This document shows positions 16,669-27,876 of a stretch of DNA of 64,000 nt, piece after piece. The stretch spans positions 2,232,001-2,296,000 of the forward strand of contig OY723261.1 in NCBI GenBank assembly GCA_963210315.1, written 5' to 3'. Under the pieces are notes generated by a model. That model was given only the letters and a program-made list of their open reading frames with translations. It was not told the origin of the DNA and did no database searches. Origin of the DNA: Rhynchopus euleeides (taxonomy: Eukaryota > Euglenozoa > Diplonemea > Diplonemida > Diplonemidae). How positions within the stretch are numbered: the stretch's first letter is position 1; each line of letters begins with the position of its first letter. The translations under genes were made by a program, and so were the position numbers.

Positions 16669-18831
16669 ATGAAGGGAGGCGTCTTGGCCGTGTGTGTGCT
16701 GATCAGCATCTTCGCCTGCAGCGATGCGATGCACCCAGTGAATCCTGTGCACCTCGGCAACCTGCAGTCCGCCAAGGGGCGCAGCGTCAACCTCGCCGCA
16801 CTCGCGGCACATCTGGGTGCGCCTCTCGACCCGAAGGAAGAGATCCTGCAAGAGCTGCTGGAGCTCCTGAAGTTGGACGCCTCCAACGACACTGTCGAGG
16901 CTGTGCAGCGCTGTGTCATGGACCAGTCGGGTGCGATGGTTGCGGCGTCTGCCATGCAGCTTCTGACCTTCCGCCCGACAGAGGACGCGCCGTACTTCGA
17001 GATGATCCCGCCCCTTGTCGGGGTGGAGGTCAGCGGGTACCAGGCCTGCCAGAATATCAAGAAGAATGTGACCAACCCGCCTGTGCACTTCTGCCAGCTG
17101 GCCCTTCCTGCGTCGCAGACGGTCATTACCTCAACGTGTGTCCCGCAGACTTGCACCACACTGGACTTGGACATCATCTTCTACGCCTTGATAGCCCCCA
17201 CACTGCCTCCCGGTACGCTGGGACCCGGGTATCCTGCCATCTTTGCGTGTGATGACGACGAGAAGGAGTACAGCGACGACCCGAAGGCACAGAGTACTGC
17301 AGGAATCTTCACCAGCATCGCTTCTGTTGTTGCACTCGCAACACTCGTGGCTGTCACACGTGAAGTGATCCAGTTTCTCAGGTCGGGCAAGTCTGACTCT
17401 GACGACACGGATGAGAACTCGAAGTTGCTACCTAGCACCAAGGATCTCAACGGCCCCGCCCAGGCATCTGCACCGGAGAGCTGGGTGTGGAAGCTGGCGG
17501 CATGCTGGGACGTTCGTGCCTCACTCGATGCGCTTCTCTTCATCTCGCCAGAGCGCCCCACCAACTTCCTGAACGGGATGCGTGTGTTCTCCATCATGTG
17601 GGTCATCCTGGGGCACTGCGTGGCCTACCCGATGATGCCTGGCCTGGACAACATGGAGGACGTGGCGACCGAAGTTGCGACAAACTACCGCTGGGTTATT
17701 GTCGAGTCTGGTCTGTATGCAGTTGACACCTTTTTCTACATGTCTGGCTTCCTCGCGACCTACCTGCTGATGAAGAGCTTCCCGCGCACCATCACGCCAT
17801 TCCAGGCGGTGCCGCGTGTGCTGATGATCTACGTCGACAGATACGTGCGCCTCACACCTCTGTTCGGCCTTGTCATCCTTGCGTCTTACAACCTCCTGCA
17901 GCACATGTGTGTCGCGCCTTTCTCCATCTGGTACACGAACGGTGGCCCGGTTGCTGCTGGGTGTGGCGAGAACTGGTGGCGCGATCTGCTGTATATCAAC
18001 AACGTGCGTGGCATGTCCGATCTGTCGTGCCTGGGGCACTCGTGGTACCTGTCAAACGACATGCAGTTTGTGCTGGTCGGTGTCCCCATGGTGGTGTTCC
18101 ACGCGCTGACAGCCGATCACCCCACCCTGAGGTGGGTCTCCCTGTCGCTCCCTGTTCTCACGCTCATCGTTGCCATTGTCTGCGCTTCAACGCTTGGTGA
18201 TTCGTATTCCAGTCCTGCCAATGGCGGTGACTCGTACATCTACCCGTACATCCGTGCTGCACCCTACTTCTACGGCGTTCTTGCCGGCATCGCACTGGCG
18301 AACAAGTCAGTCTCAGCGCAGATCAAGTGTGTGACAGCCGCGTGGTGGGTGCGCTATGTGGCCTACTCCTTCTGCGGCGCCATCATGCTGGGCTGCATGA
18401 CACTGCAGTGGCAGGCGATGCGTGTTACCCTGGGTTACCACAACATCCACTGGAGCAAATCTATGCAGTCTCTCCACCAGTTCGTGTACCACTGCTTCTG
18501 GGGGCTTGCGCTGTCTGTGCTCTCGCTTGTGTGGGCACAGGGGCACGGTGGGTGGGTCACACGCTTCCTGTCGTGCCCGCTGTTCGAGCCTATGGGGCGT
18601 GTGACGTACGGCGTGTACCTGATCCACCCGATGGTGTACGCAGTGCTGAGGACAGGCGTGAGCCCCACACTGCCCCACTACAGCGATGTGTGGCTGCTGT
18701 GCTTCACCATCACGTGCACGGTGGGCAGCTACCTCGGCGGCTGCATCGCATTCGTCTTCATCGAGCGCCCTGTCGGGGCCCTGTGGGACTGGGCCAGCGG
18801 GAGGAAGAAGCGCCGCGCCCAGAGGCAGTGA
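16669..18831 (+). CDS. NRF-6-like membrane acyltransferase, copy C (complete)
   Basis: 720 residues. The ATG is chosen because it opens a signal peptide (1-20, ending CSDA) and because the same start is conserved in copy B; the frame upstream has no earlier ATG. Domains: Cys-containing NRF domain (~60-190), a membrane helix (~215-235), an acidic linker (SDSDDTDENSK), and the acyltransferase-3 domain (~290-700) with FLNGMRVFSIMW, GH at 315-316, VDTFFYMSGFL, SWYL, YGVYLIHPMVY and ERP near the end. Around ten to twelve membrane helices. The residues thought to carry catalysis in the family are present. The only complete copy of the three, so probably the working gene. Confidence 0.92.
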   Translation: MKGGVLAVCVLISIFACSDAMHPVNPVHLGNLQSAKGRSVNLAALAAHLGAPLDPKEEILQELLELLKLDASNDTVEAVQRCVMDQSGAMVAASAMQLLTFRPTEDAPYFEMIPPLVGVEVSGYQACQNIKKNVTNPPVHFCQLALPASQTVITSTCVPQTCTTLDLDIIFYALIAPTLPPGTLGPGYPAIFACDDDEKEYSDDPKAQSTAGIFTSIASVVALATLVAVTREVIQFLRSGKSDSDDTDENSKLLPSTKDLNGPAQASAPESWVWKLAACWDVRASLDALLFISPERPTNFLNGMRVFSIMWVILGHCVAYPMMPGLDNMEDVATEVATNYRWVIVESGLYAVDTFFYMSGFLATYLLMKSFPRTITPFQAVPRVLMIYVDRYVRLTPLFGLVILASYNLLQHMCVAPFSIWYTNGGPVAAGCGENWWRDLLYINNVRGMSDLSCLGHSWYLSNDMQFVLVGVPMVVFHALTADHPTLRWVSLSLPVLTLIVAIVCASTLGDSYSSPANGGDSYIYPYIRAAPYFYGVLAGIALANKSVSAQIKCVTAAWWVRYVAYSFCGAIMLGCMTLQWQAMRVTLGYHNIHWSKSMQSLHQFVYHCFWGLALSVLSLVWAQGHGGWVTRFLSCPLFEPMGRVTYGVYLIHPMVYAVLRTGVSPTLPHYSDVWLLCFTITCTVGSYLGGCIAFVFIERPVGALWDWASGRKKRRAQRQ

Positions 18832-20712
18832 TTTCTGTACCGCCTCTGCACCTCCCCTCCTCCCCCCCCCAGGCTGGTTCGCTCTCCTGCTGTGCCATCA
18901 CTGATTCGCCCTTCCGCACAGCTTTTTCCTTTCTCCCAACCATGCCTGCCCGTCTTTCTTTCCCCCTTTCACTATCCTCTCTCCCGCCGAGCATCTGCCG
19001 GATTCGACAAGGTCCGTGCACATGCAGACAACCACACCCACCCAAACACATGGTATTTGGGGCCCGCAGCCGCAGGCACTCCCACCCCACCTCACCTCCC
19101 TATCCATTAACTGCACGCAATCCCACAGGACCCCCAAAGTCTTGCAGCCTCGGCTGTTCGATCTCCTCGTCCTAATAATCGCGTCAAAGGGGCCTTTGTG
19201 ATGTCGTACAGAACAGTGGGCCCTGCCTTCGCAACACAGGTGCCGCCGTGATTTTTGTCGAAAAATGTGGCCCCAGTTTGATGCGGAAGAGTAAAGGAGA
19301 ACCCGCCAGGAAGTGAGAAGTGCACCTGTCCCCCCCTCACCCCCCCCCCCTTTCTTGGGAGGGGGTGAGGCGTCTTGGGGTCGTGTGTATTTCTCTACGG
19401 AGGTCGACTTTGCGCTTCCATTTATCCTTCTACTCGGTGTCCTCTTCAGCGGCGTAGCCAGGGTGCCTGTTGACCAGGAGGGGCCTGGTTAATGACCAGG
19501 AACAGGAGTGGTCAAAACCGTGACCAAGCCACGGCAGTGATATCTTCAGTACCCTTCACCCTATGCCCCCTCCCCCTTTCCTTTTGTTTCACTGGGTTCC
19601 CTCCCTGTTGCCCGTGCGGCGCTGCAACAATGATTGCTTTTCCGGGCCTGTCTTGCATCCTCCCCCATCGGGGCTGCTTACCTCTGCACCGGCACCTATG
19701 CGTCTTGCTTCAAACAACCCCCCCCCTTCACTCTTTCTGCTTCATTCCTTATCCCTGTCATCCGCTCAATGTTGTCGCCGCACGACTTCAGGGTTGAACC
19801 CTTAAACCACAACCCCCCTTCCCCCTCCACCACCCCTCCCAATCAAGACAGCGCCGAAGTTATCTGGGGCAGAACACTGGGTGTGACAGACCGTGCGGGA
19901 GTTCCGCACACAGCTCTCACAGTGCTGTGTGAGGTGAGGTGTCCCTGTGATTTTGTCGACACCAGAATGTCAAGAAAACCCCATCCTGTTCCGTGTACCC
20001 CCCGATTGGACCTTAGCGCCTGCCCCCCCCCCCCCCTCCCTTTTAGTGCAGGGCGTCTACAGGCTGTCGAACTCCTGCAACAGATCACACCGGAACAGGC
20101 AGATGGTGGTGTGGCTTCGGGGCTGTTGGGCATGCGAAGCTGCTCTGGTCATGCGCGCAAAAAAACGAGATTCTCTTTGATCTGGTTGGGTTGGTCGGGT
20201 CTTGTCCCTCCTCCCTTGGGTTGCCGGCAGTACGTGGTCCACATGTGGCAAAGGATTGTGTTGGATGGGGAACAGCTCGGCATCATTTCCCTTCAAAAAT
20301 ATGGAGCCCTGAGAGCTGCACTTTCCGACGATTCTGCAAGCACGCAGCAGCGGTTTGTGGGATTCAAACGCGCTTTTTCAGCTATTCCGATACATCGTGG
20401 TTTCCTGCTTGCGGGTTTCCCGCAGGGTAGCGGTGCCAACTATATTCCCCAAGGCAGGACGTGGGAGAAGGCACACCCTTTGATGTTGGGCCACGCATTA
20501 TGTGTTCACACCCATATGAGCAAAAAAGTATCGTCACGTCGCATATCCCCCACAGGCGGAGAGAGCAACGGAACATGGTGGCTTGCTTCACCAAACCCAC
20601 TCTCCCCTTCATGAGATGACACGGAGGGTGGGGGGGGGGGGTGGGGGGGGCGGTATTGTGTTCGGGATCCTTAACCTAATCATCAACTCAACCCCCATCA
20701 GAATACAGCCAA

Positions 20713-20846
20713 GGGGGCCGTCGCTACCGGGTGTGAATGAGTGAGAACAAGTGAGGGGCAGGCCTACTGTCTCTCACTTCTTCTCACTCAGGCTCACTGA
20801 CTGACGAGCTGTGACAAGCTGTGTGTGACTGGTAGCGAGGACCCCT
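20713..20846. repeat. M1 short inverted-repeat element, copy 1
   Basis: Ends GGGGGCCGTCGCTACC and GGTAGCGAGGACCCCT are imperfect inverted repeats. The interior is made of GTGAGT/TCACTC words. Three related copies lie at 26038, 27768 and 58631. Confidence 0.6.
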
Positions 20847-21454
20847 GAGGGATTGAAATACACGCGTCTCGAGGAGCGGCTTTGTCTGGTGATCGTTTTT
20901 TTTTTTGCGTCTTTTCTCCAAGCTATTCACCGCCATTCCGGCTCGGCACACCAACCCACTGAGTATTCCGCTTGTGCGTACAAACACAAAATCCGGGCTT
21001 CTTTGCGACACACCCACCTCCCCGCCTTCCTCTGTGCTGCTTCTCTGTCTGGAGCAGCGTGTTCGGAGAAAACGTGACCTCCCCTCCACAATTTATATCG
21101 CGGTCCCAAAAGGACACGAGGAAAACGTTGAGAGCCCTAAAAGAAGAAGGAAAGTGCCACACTCGTCGCAGATATGTACCGCACATCTGTAGATACAAGG
21201 CCTCCCCCCCCACCCCCCTCCGCCCACCTCCCCTCATCACGCAACCATCAAACTGCAAAAAAAAATCTCCCTCATCCCCACCCCCTCCCCTTTCCCCCTT
21301 CTGGGTATCCTTCACAAAACGCAACCCGTGTCTATCCACAGTCGGGGCCATGCATATTGCCTTACTCGCTGGATGCAAATGCAGTCGCGACATGCCATAG
21401 ACATGCATGGTGGCCACCCCCCTCCCCCCCGGAGCCTCACATGGTGGCCGAGTC

Positions 21455-21620
21455 AGGGTGTTGACCAGGCCAAAAATTGGCCAGGCCCCTCACCAGGTCA
21501 TTGACCAGGGGGGGGGTTGCAGCCCGTTGCTCCCTGTACCCCTGGTCATGATCAGGGCCTTCTTGTCGTAGTGACCAGGTCACTGACCAGGGCCTTCTTT
21601 GAGGGACAGGCCTAGTCAAA
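21455..21620. repeat. TGACCAGG-rich palindromic stretch
   Basis: At least eight copies of GACCAGG or CCTGGTC in both orientations. A shorter, similar cluster lies at 19465-19520. Probably a degenerate foldback element; ends not defined. Confidence 0.4.
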
Positions 21621-22706
21621 ACTGACCAGCCACCGCGCACACCCTTTTTATACCGTGAGAAACAAACAGTTCTACGTTCTACTCTTCACCCCCCCCCACC
21701 CCCTCCCCCGAGCCGCTAACATTGCAAGAAGGTGCTGGGAGACTTGCTTTTCCATTCACTCTCGACAATCAAACCCCCCCCCCCCCGAGCCTCACTCTCT
21801 CCGCACGATTGAAATGGGGTGTTCGCCCGCGCCCACCCGTGTCTCTCCCTCCGCCCCCCCCCCCCCCCCTTTCTCTTTCTCCCTTCCCTTTGGAGGCAGG
21901 TTGTGACTTTCACTCCGGCACCGAAATTGGCGTGTTTCTATTTGGTGTATTTTTCCTCCAATCTTCTTTGTGGGAGAAGCAAAAACGCCGAAAGGAAACC
22001 TACGCCGAAGACTTGCCGATTGCGAGAGGCACTCCTCCGGAGAAGGCGTAGCCCCGGGAATCTGCAGAATCTCGGGTTGGGGGGGAGAAAAGGGGGGTCT
22101 GATGCTGTGTGTGTTTTGAGGCCCAGCCTTACTGAGCCTGGAGTGAAATAGACCGGGGTGTCTCAGCTCTCGGGTGTCGCACCCCGATTCTCGGGTGTGG
22201 TTAGTAGGCAAAATAGGCTGTGCCGCACCCTGCTTTTTTGGGTGTGAATCGGACCCGGTTCACGAGGCTCCCCGACAGCTCCAGCATCAGCGGCTGGGCC
22301 ACAGCACAATATACCTCGGGGTGCAGGGGAGTGGCACTGATCCCTCGCATAGCAGGGGACAAACAGACTGACTTGTTGTTTGGCGCTGCGCAGAGAAGGC
22401 TTCCAACCCTGCATCCTATTCATCAGGAGAGAGCTTCATCCACTCCATGCTGTCGTGAGAGGCTGTGGGAGTGGGGATTGGGCAGAACGGGCGAAGCCCT
22501 CGTGGCATTTGTGACGGCGGCAGGCGGAGGGGTTTCTATTCGTACCCTTTTCTGAGGCCTTGAGCTCCCCCCCCCCCCCCCCCGTCCCCCAGCCCTTTCT
22601 GTTGGCCACAGCGCACAGACTCCTGCCATGGCCTCTCTTTTGCATTGATGATTGCACTGCACCGCCAAATCCACAGAGACGGGGTGGGTGGGTGTGGTGC
22701 CCCGCG

Positions 22707-23663
22707 ATGGCCACAACCACTGTTGTGGAAACCTACCCGAATGGCGACAAGTATGAGGGGCAGGTTGGTGTCGACGGGGTGAAATGCGGCTGGGGGAAGT
22801 ACACCTTCGCCAACGGGAAAGTCTACGAGGGGCATTGGGCTGGCGGCAAGATGAACGGGTGGGGCGAGTTCATGGAGGGCGACACGAAGGACCGGTTCAT
22901 CGGAGAGTGGGACGACGCCAACAGGCGCTTCGGGATATACTTCTATGCCAACGGGGATATGTACCAAGGGGGCTTCGAGCGCAGCATGAAGCACGGACGT
23001 GGCATCATCTGGGAGAACAAAGTGATGTATGAGGCAACATACAACCGCGACAAGCTGGTGTCGAAGGTGCCGTGGAAGGTGAAGATGGCGGAGCAGCAAT
23101 CCCCGGTGCGGCGCGCCGCGTCGCCCGTGCAGCAGCACCCTTCGAGCGCGAGCTACCCGCCGCCGCAGAACCCAAACCCCGCGCTGGAGGCGGAGCTGCA
23201 GGCCGCACGGGCACGCGTGATGTACCTTGAGGAGAAAGGCGAGTCGCAGGAGACGCAACTCATGCTCCTGACGAAGGAGCTGCGCGCGATGCAGGCCGAA
23301 AACGACATGCTGAGAACCGGCGCTAACGAGCGGGGGGGCATGGCAAACCCGATGTCACGCGAGCCCCGCCCCGCCACAGTCACGCCGCGCCAGAAGGGGG
23401 CCAGCGCAGGCAGCAGGGGCGCCACGCCCACAGGGCGCTCCTCTTCCCGAGGCGGGGGGCGAGCCGCGGCAAACGGGGTGCGAAGCCGCTCCAGCGGTGG
23501 CAGCTCACGCCAGCCCGGGCCTGCCATCGGCCCCCGCAGGCAGGACAAGACAAGCTCTGTCATCTATAAGAAGACGCAGCAGCCGCACACCTTCGACCGC
23601 ATGTCGCCTAACAAGCTGCGTGAAGAGTTCCGCTACTACTACAACCACTTCGATGAAAAGTGA
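22707..23663 (+). CDS. MORN-repeat protein with coiled coil
   Basis: 318 residues from ATGGCCACAACC. An upstream in-frame ATG-like extension (to 22560) is rejected because it translates a C run. Residues ~9-105 contain four to five MORN repeats (YPNGDKYEGQV, FANGKVYEGHW, DRFIGEWDDANRRFGIYFY, YANGDMYQGGF), a motif that usually mediates membrane or cytoskeleton contacts. Residues ~155-200 form a coiled coil (LEAELQAARARVMYLEEK onward), followed by a Ser/Arg/Gly-rich basic region and a conserved-looking end (SPNKLREEFRYYYNHFDEK). Likely a scaffold protein; partner unknown. No introns seen. Confidence 0.88.
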   Translation: MATTTVVETYPNGDKYEGQVGVDGVKCGWGKYTFANGKVYEGHWAGGKMNGWGEFMEGDTKDRFIGEWDDANRRFGIYFYANGDMYQGGFERSMKHGRGIIWENKVMYEATYNRDKLVSKVPWKVKMAEQQSPVRRAASPVQQHPSSASYPPPQNPNPALEAELQAARARVMYLEEKGESQETQLMLLTKELRAMQAENDMLRTGANERGGMANPMSREPRPATVTPRQKGASAGSRGATPTGRSSSRGGGRAAANGVRSRSSGGSSRQPGPAIGPRRQDKTSSVIYKKTQQPHTFDRMSPNKLREEFRYYYNHFDEK

Positions 23664-24440
23664 TCCCCCGTCAGTGCTGCTCTGCAGCTTGTGGCGCACT
23701 CCCGAAGACCATGTCGGGGCAGACGTCGTACTGCTGCCAACTAGAGGCAAGCTGCGTCGTGTGGGAGGGGCAGTGCCAGAGGGTTGGGGTTGGGGTGGGG
23801 GTGGTGGGGTGTAGATTCCTGGGGTAGATCCCGTGGTGCCCTGCGCAGTGTAGTGTTGTTCAGAGAGAGAAGAGGGTGTAGGGTGCAGGGGTGTAGGGCC
23901 CCTCCCCACCGACGGGATCTCGGGGTGCCCCCGAGCGGGGGTCGTGTGGTTCTCCACCTAAGAGAGGCAGACGAGGGTGGGTGATGAGGGCAGTCGCCCT
24001 CTGGGGGCTGTCCCATTTGCCTTGTTCCGGAGTAGTATGACTGAAACGTCTGGTGTGCGTAAGTCTGGAGGAGGCGGGATTTCGTTCCTCAAGCTGGCAA
24101 CACCATGTAATAATCCGCGTTGCCGTGGCGGTCAACACTGCCTCTGTTCCGTTGCCACAATCCCCAAGTGGGTGTTTACCCATTGCGCCGTGCCATTCCT
24201 TTCCGGGCTCTTTTTTAGATCTCTTCTTCCATCCCCCCGACACACACGGGACCGGCCGCAACCTGATCGGCATTTATGGAAAAGCGCCTGATCGCCCCCA
24301 ACCCACCCACCCACCCACCCACCCCCACACCCCTCCGACCCCCTCACACCAACATCCTGCACGCTTTGCAAGCCTCTCTCACCGCCCCCACCCCCACTCC
24401 AAGGTATCAAGCCTGACCACCAGGAGGCAGGCAGTACACT
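23664..24440. other. Intergenic between MORN and sphingomyelinase-like genes
   Basis: No gene recognised. It contains GT-rich then C-rich sequence, including a CCCA microsatellite at ~24300-24325, and pyrimidine tracts ending in AG at ~24402 and ~24430, just before the next start codon. Confidence 0.5.
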
Positions 24441-25922
24441 ATGCATGGGTGCCACAGTAATCACAGCGCTGGGCGCAGCGACTGTGCAAGCGACGATGGG
24501 GCGGACGTGATGAGCCCAATGAGCTACGCAGTCAGCTCTGAGCAGGGCAGCAGCGCGTCGTGCGGCTGCTTCGCCTCCACGCTGAGCTCCTGCAGGTTCA
24601 GCAGCATCGGCTCGCCCCGTTTGTCCGCGCCTGATGTGCGCAGGACCTTTTCGTCCTCCTCCGTGATGGAAGTCACCTCCGTCGCGTCCTCCTCATCCGT
24701 CGTGTCCTCCAACCCCTTCGTGGGGGCACCCTGTGCGTGCAACAAGACGCTGTCCCTCTACTCGCACAACGTCTTCTTCCTGCCCTCCGTAGCACGCTAC
24801 CTCACGTCGGGGCCTGACGCTCTCAGGCGCGACCAGCTGCGTGCCCAGTGGCTGTGTGACAAGATTGTTGCCGAGCGCTACGACATTGTCTGCTTGCAGG
24901 AGATGTTCCGCGAGGGCCCCACAGACCTCGTGCGGGAGAGGTTGTCAGCAGCAGGGTACCACGTGCGCGCCCGGTTCAACGAAAGCGGGTGGGTCACGAC
25001 ACACTCGGGGCTCTTCTTCGCCTCGCGCTACCCTATTCTCCACTACGACTTCCACGAGTTCACGCATGCTACCCTCGGCACATCTGATTACTTCGCACGC
25101 AAGGGTGTCGGGTGCGCTGTGATAGACGTGGGGTGTGGGAAGCACGCAGCGGTCTTCTTCACCCACACACAGGCTGAGGAGAGCGGAGCAAACGAGCGGC
25201 AGGCGCAGCTGCAGCGGTGCGTCATCTGGATGTGCAAGAAACTGAAGCTGCTCCAGAAGAAGAGGATCATCAACCTGCACAGCACAGCCGTGCTGCTGGC
25301 AGGCGACCTCAACGTCGACGGCAAGCTCTGCATCGCGGGGCTCTGCGACGACACCGCACAGCCCTCCAGCGCACAGCCATCCTTCGCCTCCTCCGCCGCC
25401 GCCGCTTCCAACGACAGCTTCAACAGCGAGTTCGAAGCGATGCTGCACTCCATGAAGCACCCACACGACCTGCTGAGCTACTCCCTCGGGGAGGACGCCC
25501 TCCACGTCGAGACAAACGACTCCGGCCGCCTTGACTACATATTCTCGTGGCGCCTCTGCGACGGGACGTCTGTCTCCTCCACACGCACCGCGGCACAGAC
25601 GAGCCTCATCCACCCCAAGAAGAGCGCCCACACCGACACGGCTGCGACAATGGCAGTGATGGCAGCCCTCGCGTTCCCCGTGTCGCTGCCCGCAGCCTCT
25701 GTGATTGCGGCGATGGCCGCGCTCGCCCTCATCCCACAGGAGACACGCCGGTGCACGGAGGAGGAGCAGCTCTACGCAGAGGCACAGGCGGTGCTCGCCT
25801 CCTCCGCCCTGCTGCACGTCGGCAAGTGCGACACGGAGACGGACTGGGAGGTGGAGCCTGGCCACCCTGCGTCAGACCACCACCCTCTCATCCTGCGCTT
25901 CTCCATACACTCCGCTGCGTAG
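24441..25922 (+). CDS. Neutral sphingomyelinase-like phosphodiesterase (endonuclease/exonuclease/phosphatase fold)
   Basis: 493 residues in one exon. The Ser-rich first ~95 residues have no known domain. The EEP domain follows with the family's Mg-binding and catalytic residues: LYSHNVFFLP near 107, E154 in DIVCLQEMF, SGLFFASRYPI, then the neutral-sphingomyelinase-like KGVGCAVIDV..FTHTQAEE block, D289/N291 in GDLNVDG, LDYIFSW, and D479/H480 in SDHHPL. The KGV...HTQAE block favours sphingomyelin or related lipid hydrolysis over DNA repair. A hydrophobic Ala-rich stretch (~400-432) sits inside the domain and may be a membrane anchor, as in animal nSMases, though there it is C-terminal. Start at 24441 is the first ATG; 24510 is an alternative. 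Confidence 0.82.
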   Translation: MHGCHSNHSAGRSDCASDDGADVMSPMSYAVSSEQGSSASCGCFASTLSSCRFSSIGSPRLSAPDVRRTFSSSSVMEVTSVASSSSVVSSNPFVGAPCACNKTLSLYSHNVFFLPSVARYLTSGPDALRRDQLRAQWLCDKIVAERYDIVCLQEMFREGPTDLVRERLSAAGYHVRARFNESGWVTTHSGLFFASRYPILHYDFHEFTHATLGTSDYFARKGVGCAVIDVGCGKHAAVFFTHTQAEESGANERQAQLQRCVIWMCKKLKLLQKKRIINLHSTAVLLAGDLNVDGKLCIAGLCDDTAQPSSAQPSFASSAAAASNDSFNSEFEAMLHSMKHPHDLLSYSLGEDALHVETNDSGRLDYIFSWRLCDGTSVSSTRTAAQTSLIHPKKSAHTDTAATMAVMAALAFPVSLPAASVIAAMAALALIPQETRRCTEEEQLYAEAQAVLASSALLHVGKCDTETDWEVEPGHPASDHHPLILRFSIHSAA

Positions 25923-26037
25923 TGCTGCGGCACTGCGGGCAGTGGGGGGGGGCAGGGGAGGGTGTTCTTGCTGAACGCCCTTTTGTTCTCAACGGGGGGG
26001 GGAGCGGCACCACTCATTGCGGCCTGTACAATTTTCC

Positions 26038-26158
26038 GTTGGGGGTCTTCGCTCTGTGCCACTGTGTGTCACACTGTGCCACTTAGCAGCCAGTTTAGTG
26101 AGGCGGATCGCTTTTTTCTCACGTTTTCTTCTGCATTTTCTGACCGAAGGCCCCCAAG
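26038..26158. repeat. M1 element, copy 2
   Basis: Left end TTGGGGGTCTTCGCTC, right end GACCGAAGGCCCCCAAG. The interior carries GTGCCACTGTGTGTCAC words, as in copy 4. Confidence 0.55.
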
Positions 26159-26616
26159 GGAAAACTATACAGGCTGTAAGGAGTGGGGCATCGCCATGCA
26201 GCCCAGCGACACCCTGCAGGGTGCGTTGTTATTTCAGAGCCGCAATGTCTCTCGACATCATCCGGATTAAGCCCGGACGAGAGGTAGGGACGCGTACAGA
26301 AACACTGGAGGTTGCACAACAGGAGAAGGGGATAGTGGGTGTGTGAAGTTAGAACTGCGTCAGAATCGGCCTTTTTCAGGGGTGGTGGTGGTGGCGGTGG
26401 TGGTGGGATCATCGAAGAGGGTTATGTATTTTGGGTTTTTCTTGTCGTTCTATTCTGTCGGTCATTTCTTCTGTCACTGTTCCGATCCGGGCAGGGGAGG
26501 GGGGGGGGGGGCGCAGATGGGGGTTTGGCAGTTTGGCGTAGCCCAACACTGGGTAAGCTCTTCTGTGCCATTTTTTTTAGCTGGGGTCCTGCGCCCTCCC
26601 CCCCACGAGCGCAGCA

Positions 26617-26700
26617 CGGGATCTCGGACACAACCATGCATAACGAGTGAAGGGAAATCAGCCTCGTTGCTTCATTCTACTTCTACCTCACTACCCCCAA
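26617..26700. repeat. R4 repeat, copy 1
   Basis: Shares GGATCTCGGACA, GCATAACGAGTGAAGGGA and ATCA with 33181-33250, over about 70 bp with a few changes. Function unknown. Confidence 0.5.
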
Positions 26701-27767
26701 CCAGGTGTACGATGCAAGGACATTCGTGGCGGGGGGGAGACAGTCATTTGGTTTGCTGCCATGTTTTGCACCATTCCTCTGATTTTTTCGTGCATTTTCG
26801 TCGTGTGAGATGAGGGCACATCCGAGAGAAACGGGCATTCCCGAAAAGAATTCTTGGTGAATACTGGGTGCAGCGCCTTTCCCCCCTACCCCCGCCCCCT
26901 TTCCCTTGCCAGCACGTGTGCTTTTATGTTTTCCAATTTTTTTTGGATCTCGCGTCTCTGCGTTACCCCCCCCCCCCCCTTGCAACCCTTTGCGCAAGTG
27001 GGGCGACTGTTTCTACACTACACCATCCCGTGCCCCGCATTTCTTTTGCGGGACTTTTCCTGTTGATGCGACACTCGGGTCTTGACCCTGGGTGGGGTAC
27101 TGCCATAAGCACGATAAGCCGGATTCGCGAACGACCGAGGCAAGAACATATATCCCCCCCCCCCTCCCCCGAATCTTCTCGTGGAAGAAGCGTTTGTTTC
27201 GACCTAAACCCACCCCACCCCACCCCACCCCAGAGTTAGCCCCAGATCCCACGGCAGGGGAGCTTCCGAATCTGATGGAGGTCGTATTAAACCGAAGGGT
27301 GTCCGTGTTCCCTGCGTTCTGAATGTCAGCAGTATTCCACACATGCGTCGCTCTGCGCCATGTGTGGTGTGCAGAAGGGTCGTGAGTCACCACCTCTTTC
27401 TGATGCGATTTACACAATGCCGTGGGAAAAGAATCCGCGGGTTGCACAAACAACAGAACAAAAAAGCAGTAAAAGTAACCAGTCAGAGGTTTCCTTAGGT
27501 TTCTCACAGAGGGAGTCCCTATTTTTGATCAAAAGTGTATCGGCATACCTTCCTGCCCTAACAACCCCACTCCCCTTCGTGTCTTTTTTTGGGAGGTTGG
27601 TTTGCATTTGCCTGCCACTCCGATGTGGCATCTTGCCACTCTTTTTCCACCGCCGATCCACGCGCTGCGTGTGTTGCACAGCGTGAGTATGCCTTGGGGG
27701 AAGGGCACATCAAGCGCACTGCGCTCTTGGTGAGACCTACACTGCATGGCAAATAAAGTTTCACGTT

Positions 27768-27876
27768 GGGGGCCCTCGCTACGAGTCACTGTGAGTCACG
27801 AGTCGTCAGTTTTCAGCCAAACATGGCTGACTTCTCACTTTTTCTCACTCAGTCACACTTGGTAGCGAGGGCCCCC
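27768..27876. repeat. M1 element, copy 3 (best-preserved ends)
   Basis: GGGGGCCCTCGCTAC at the left and GGTAGCGAGGGCCCCC at the right are nearly perfect inverted repeats, and both flanks read GTT, a possible three-base target duplication. Confidence 0.6.

Larger units (their letters stand above)
18832..22706. other. Intergenic, low complexity, no gene recognised
   Basis: Starts with the 3' flank shared with copy A (to ~18950). The rest is C- and T-rich DNA with many C or G runs (for example 20028, 20632, 21777, 21857, 22567), one M1 element and a TGACCAGG-rich stretch. Open frames here, including 326 codons at 19634-20614, have compositions that follow the pyrimidine runs and show no domain. 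The last 150 bp, C-rich and ending CCCCAG and CCACAG, are a plausible acceptor region for the MORN gene. Confidence 0.5.

Noticed and set aside
19634-20614. 326-codon frame in intergenic DNA
   Set aside because: Translates pyrimidine runs, lacks domain or conserved look, and no acceptor-like start context distinguishes it.
24441-25922. Apurinic endonuclease or retrotransposon endonuclease
   Set aside because: The KGV...HTQAE block and long Ser-rich N-terminus fit neutral sphingomyelinases; no reverse transcriptase is linked.
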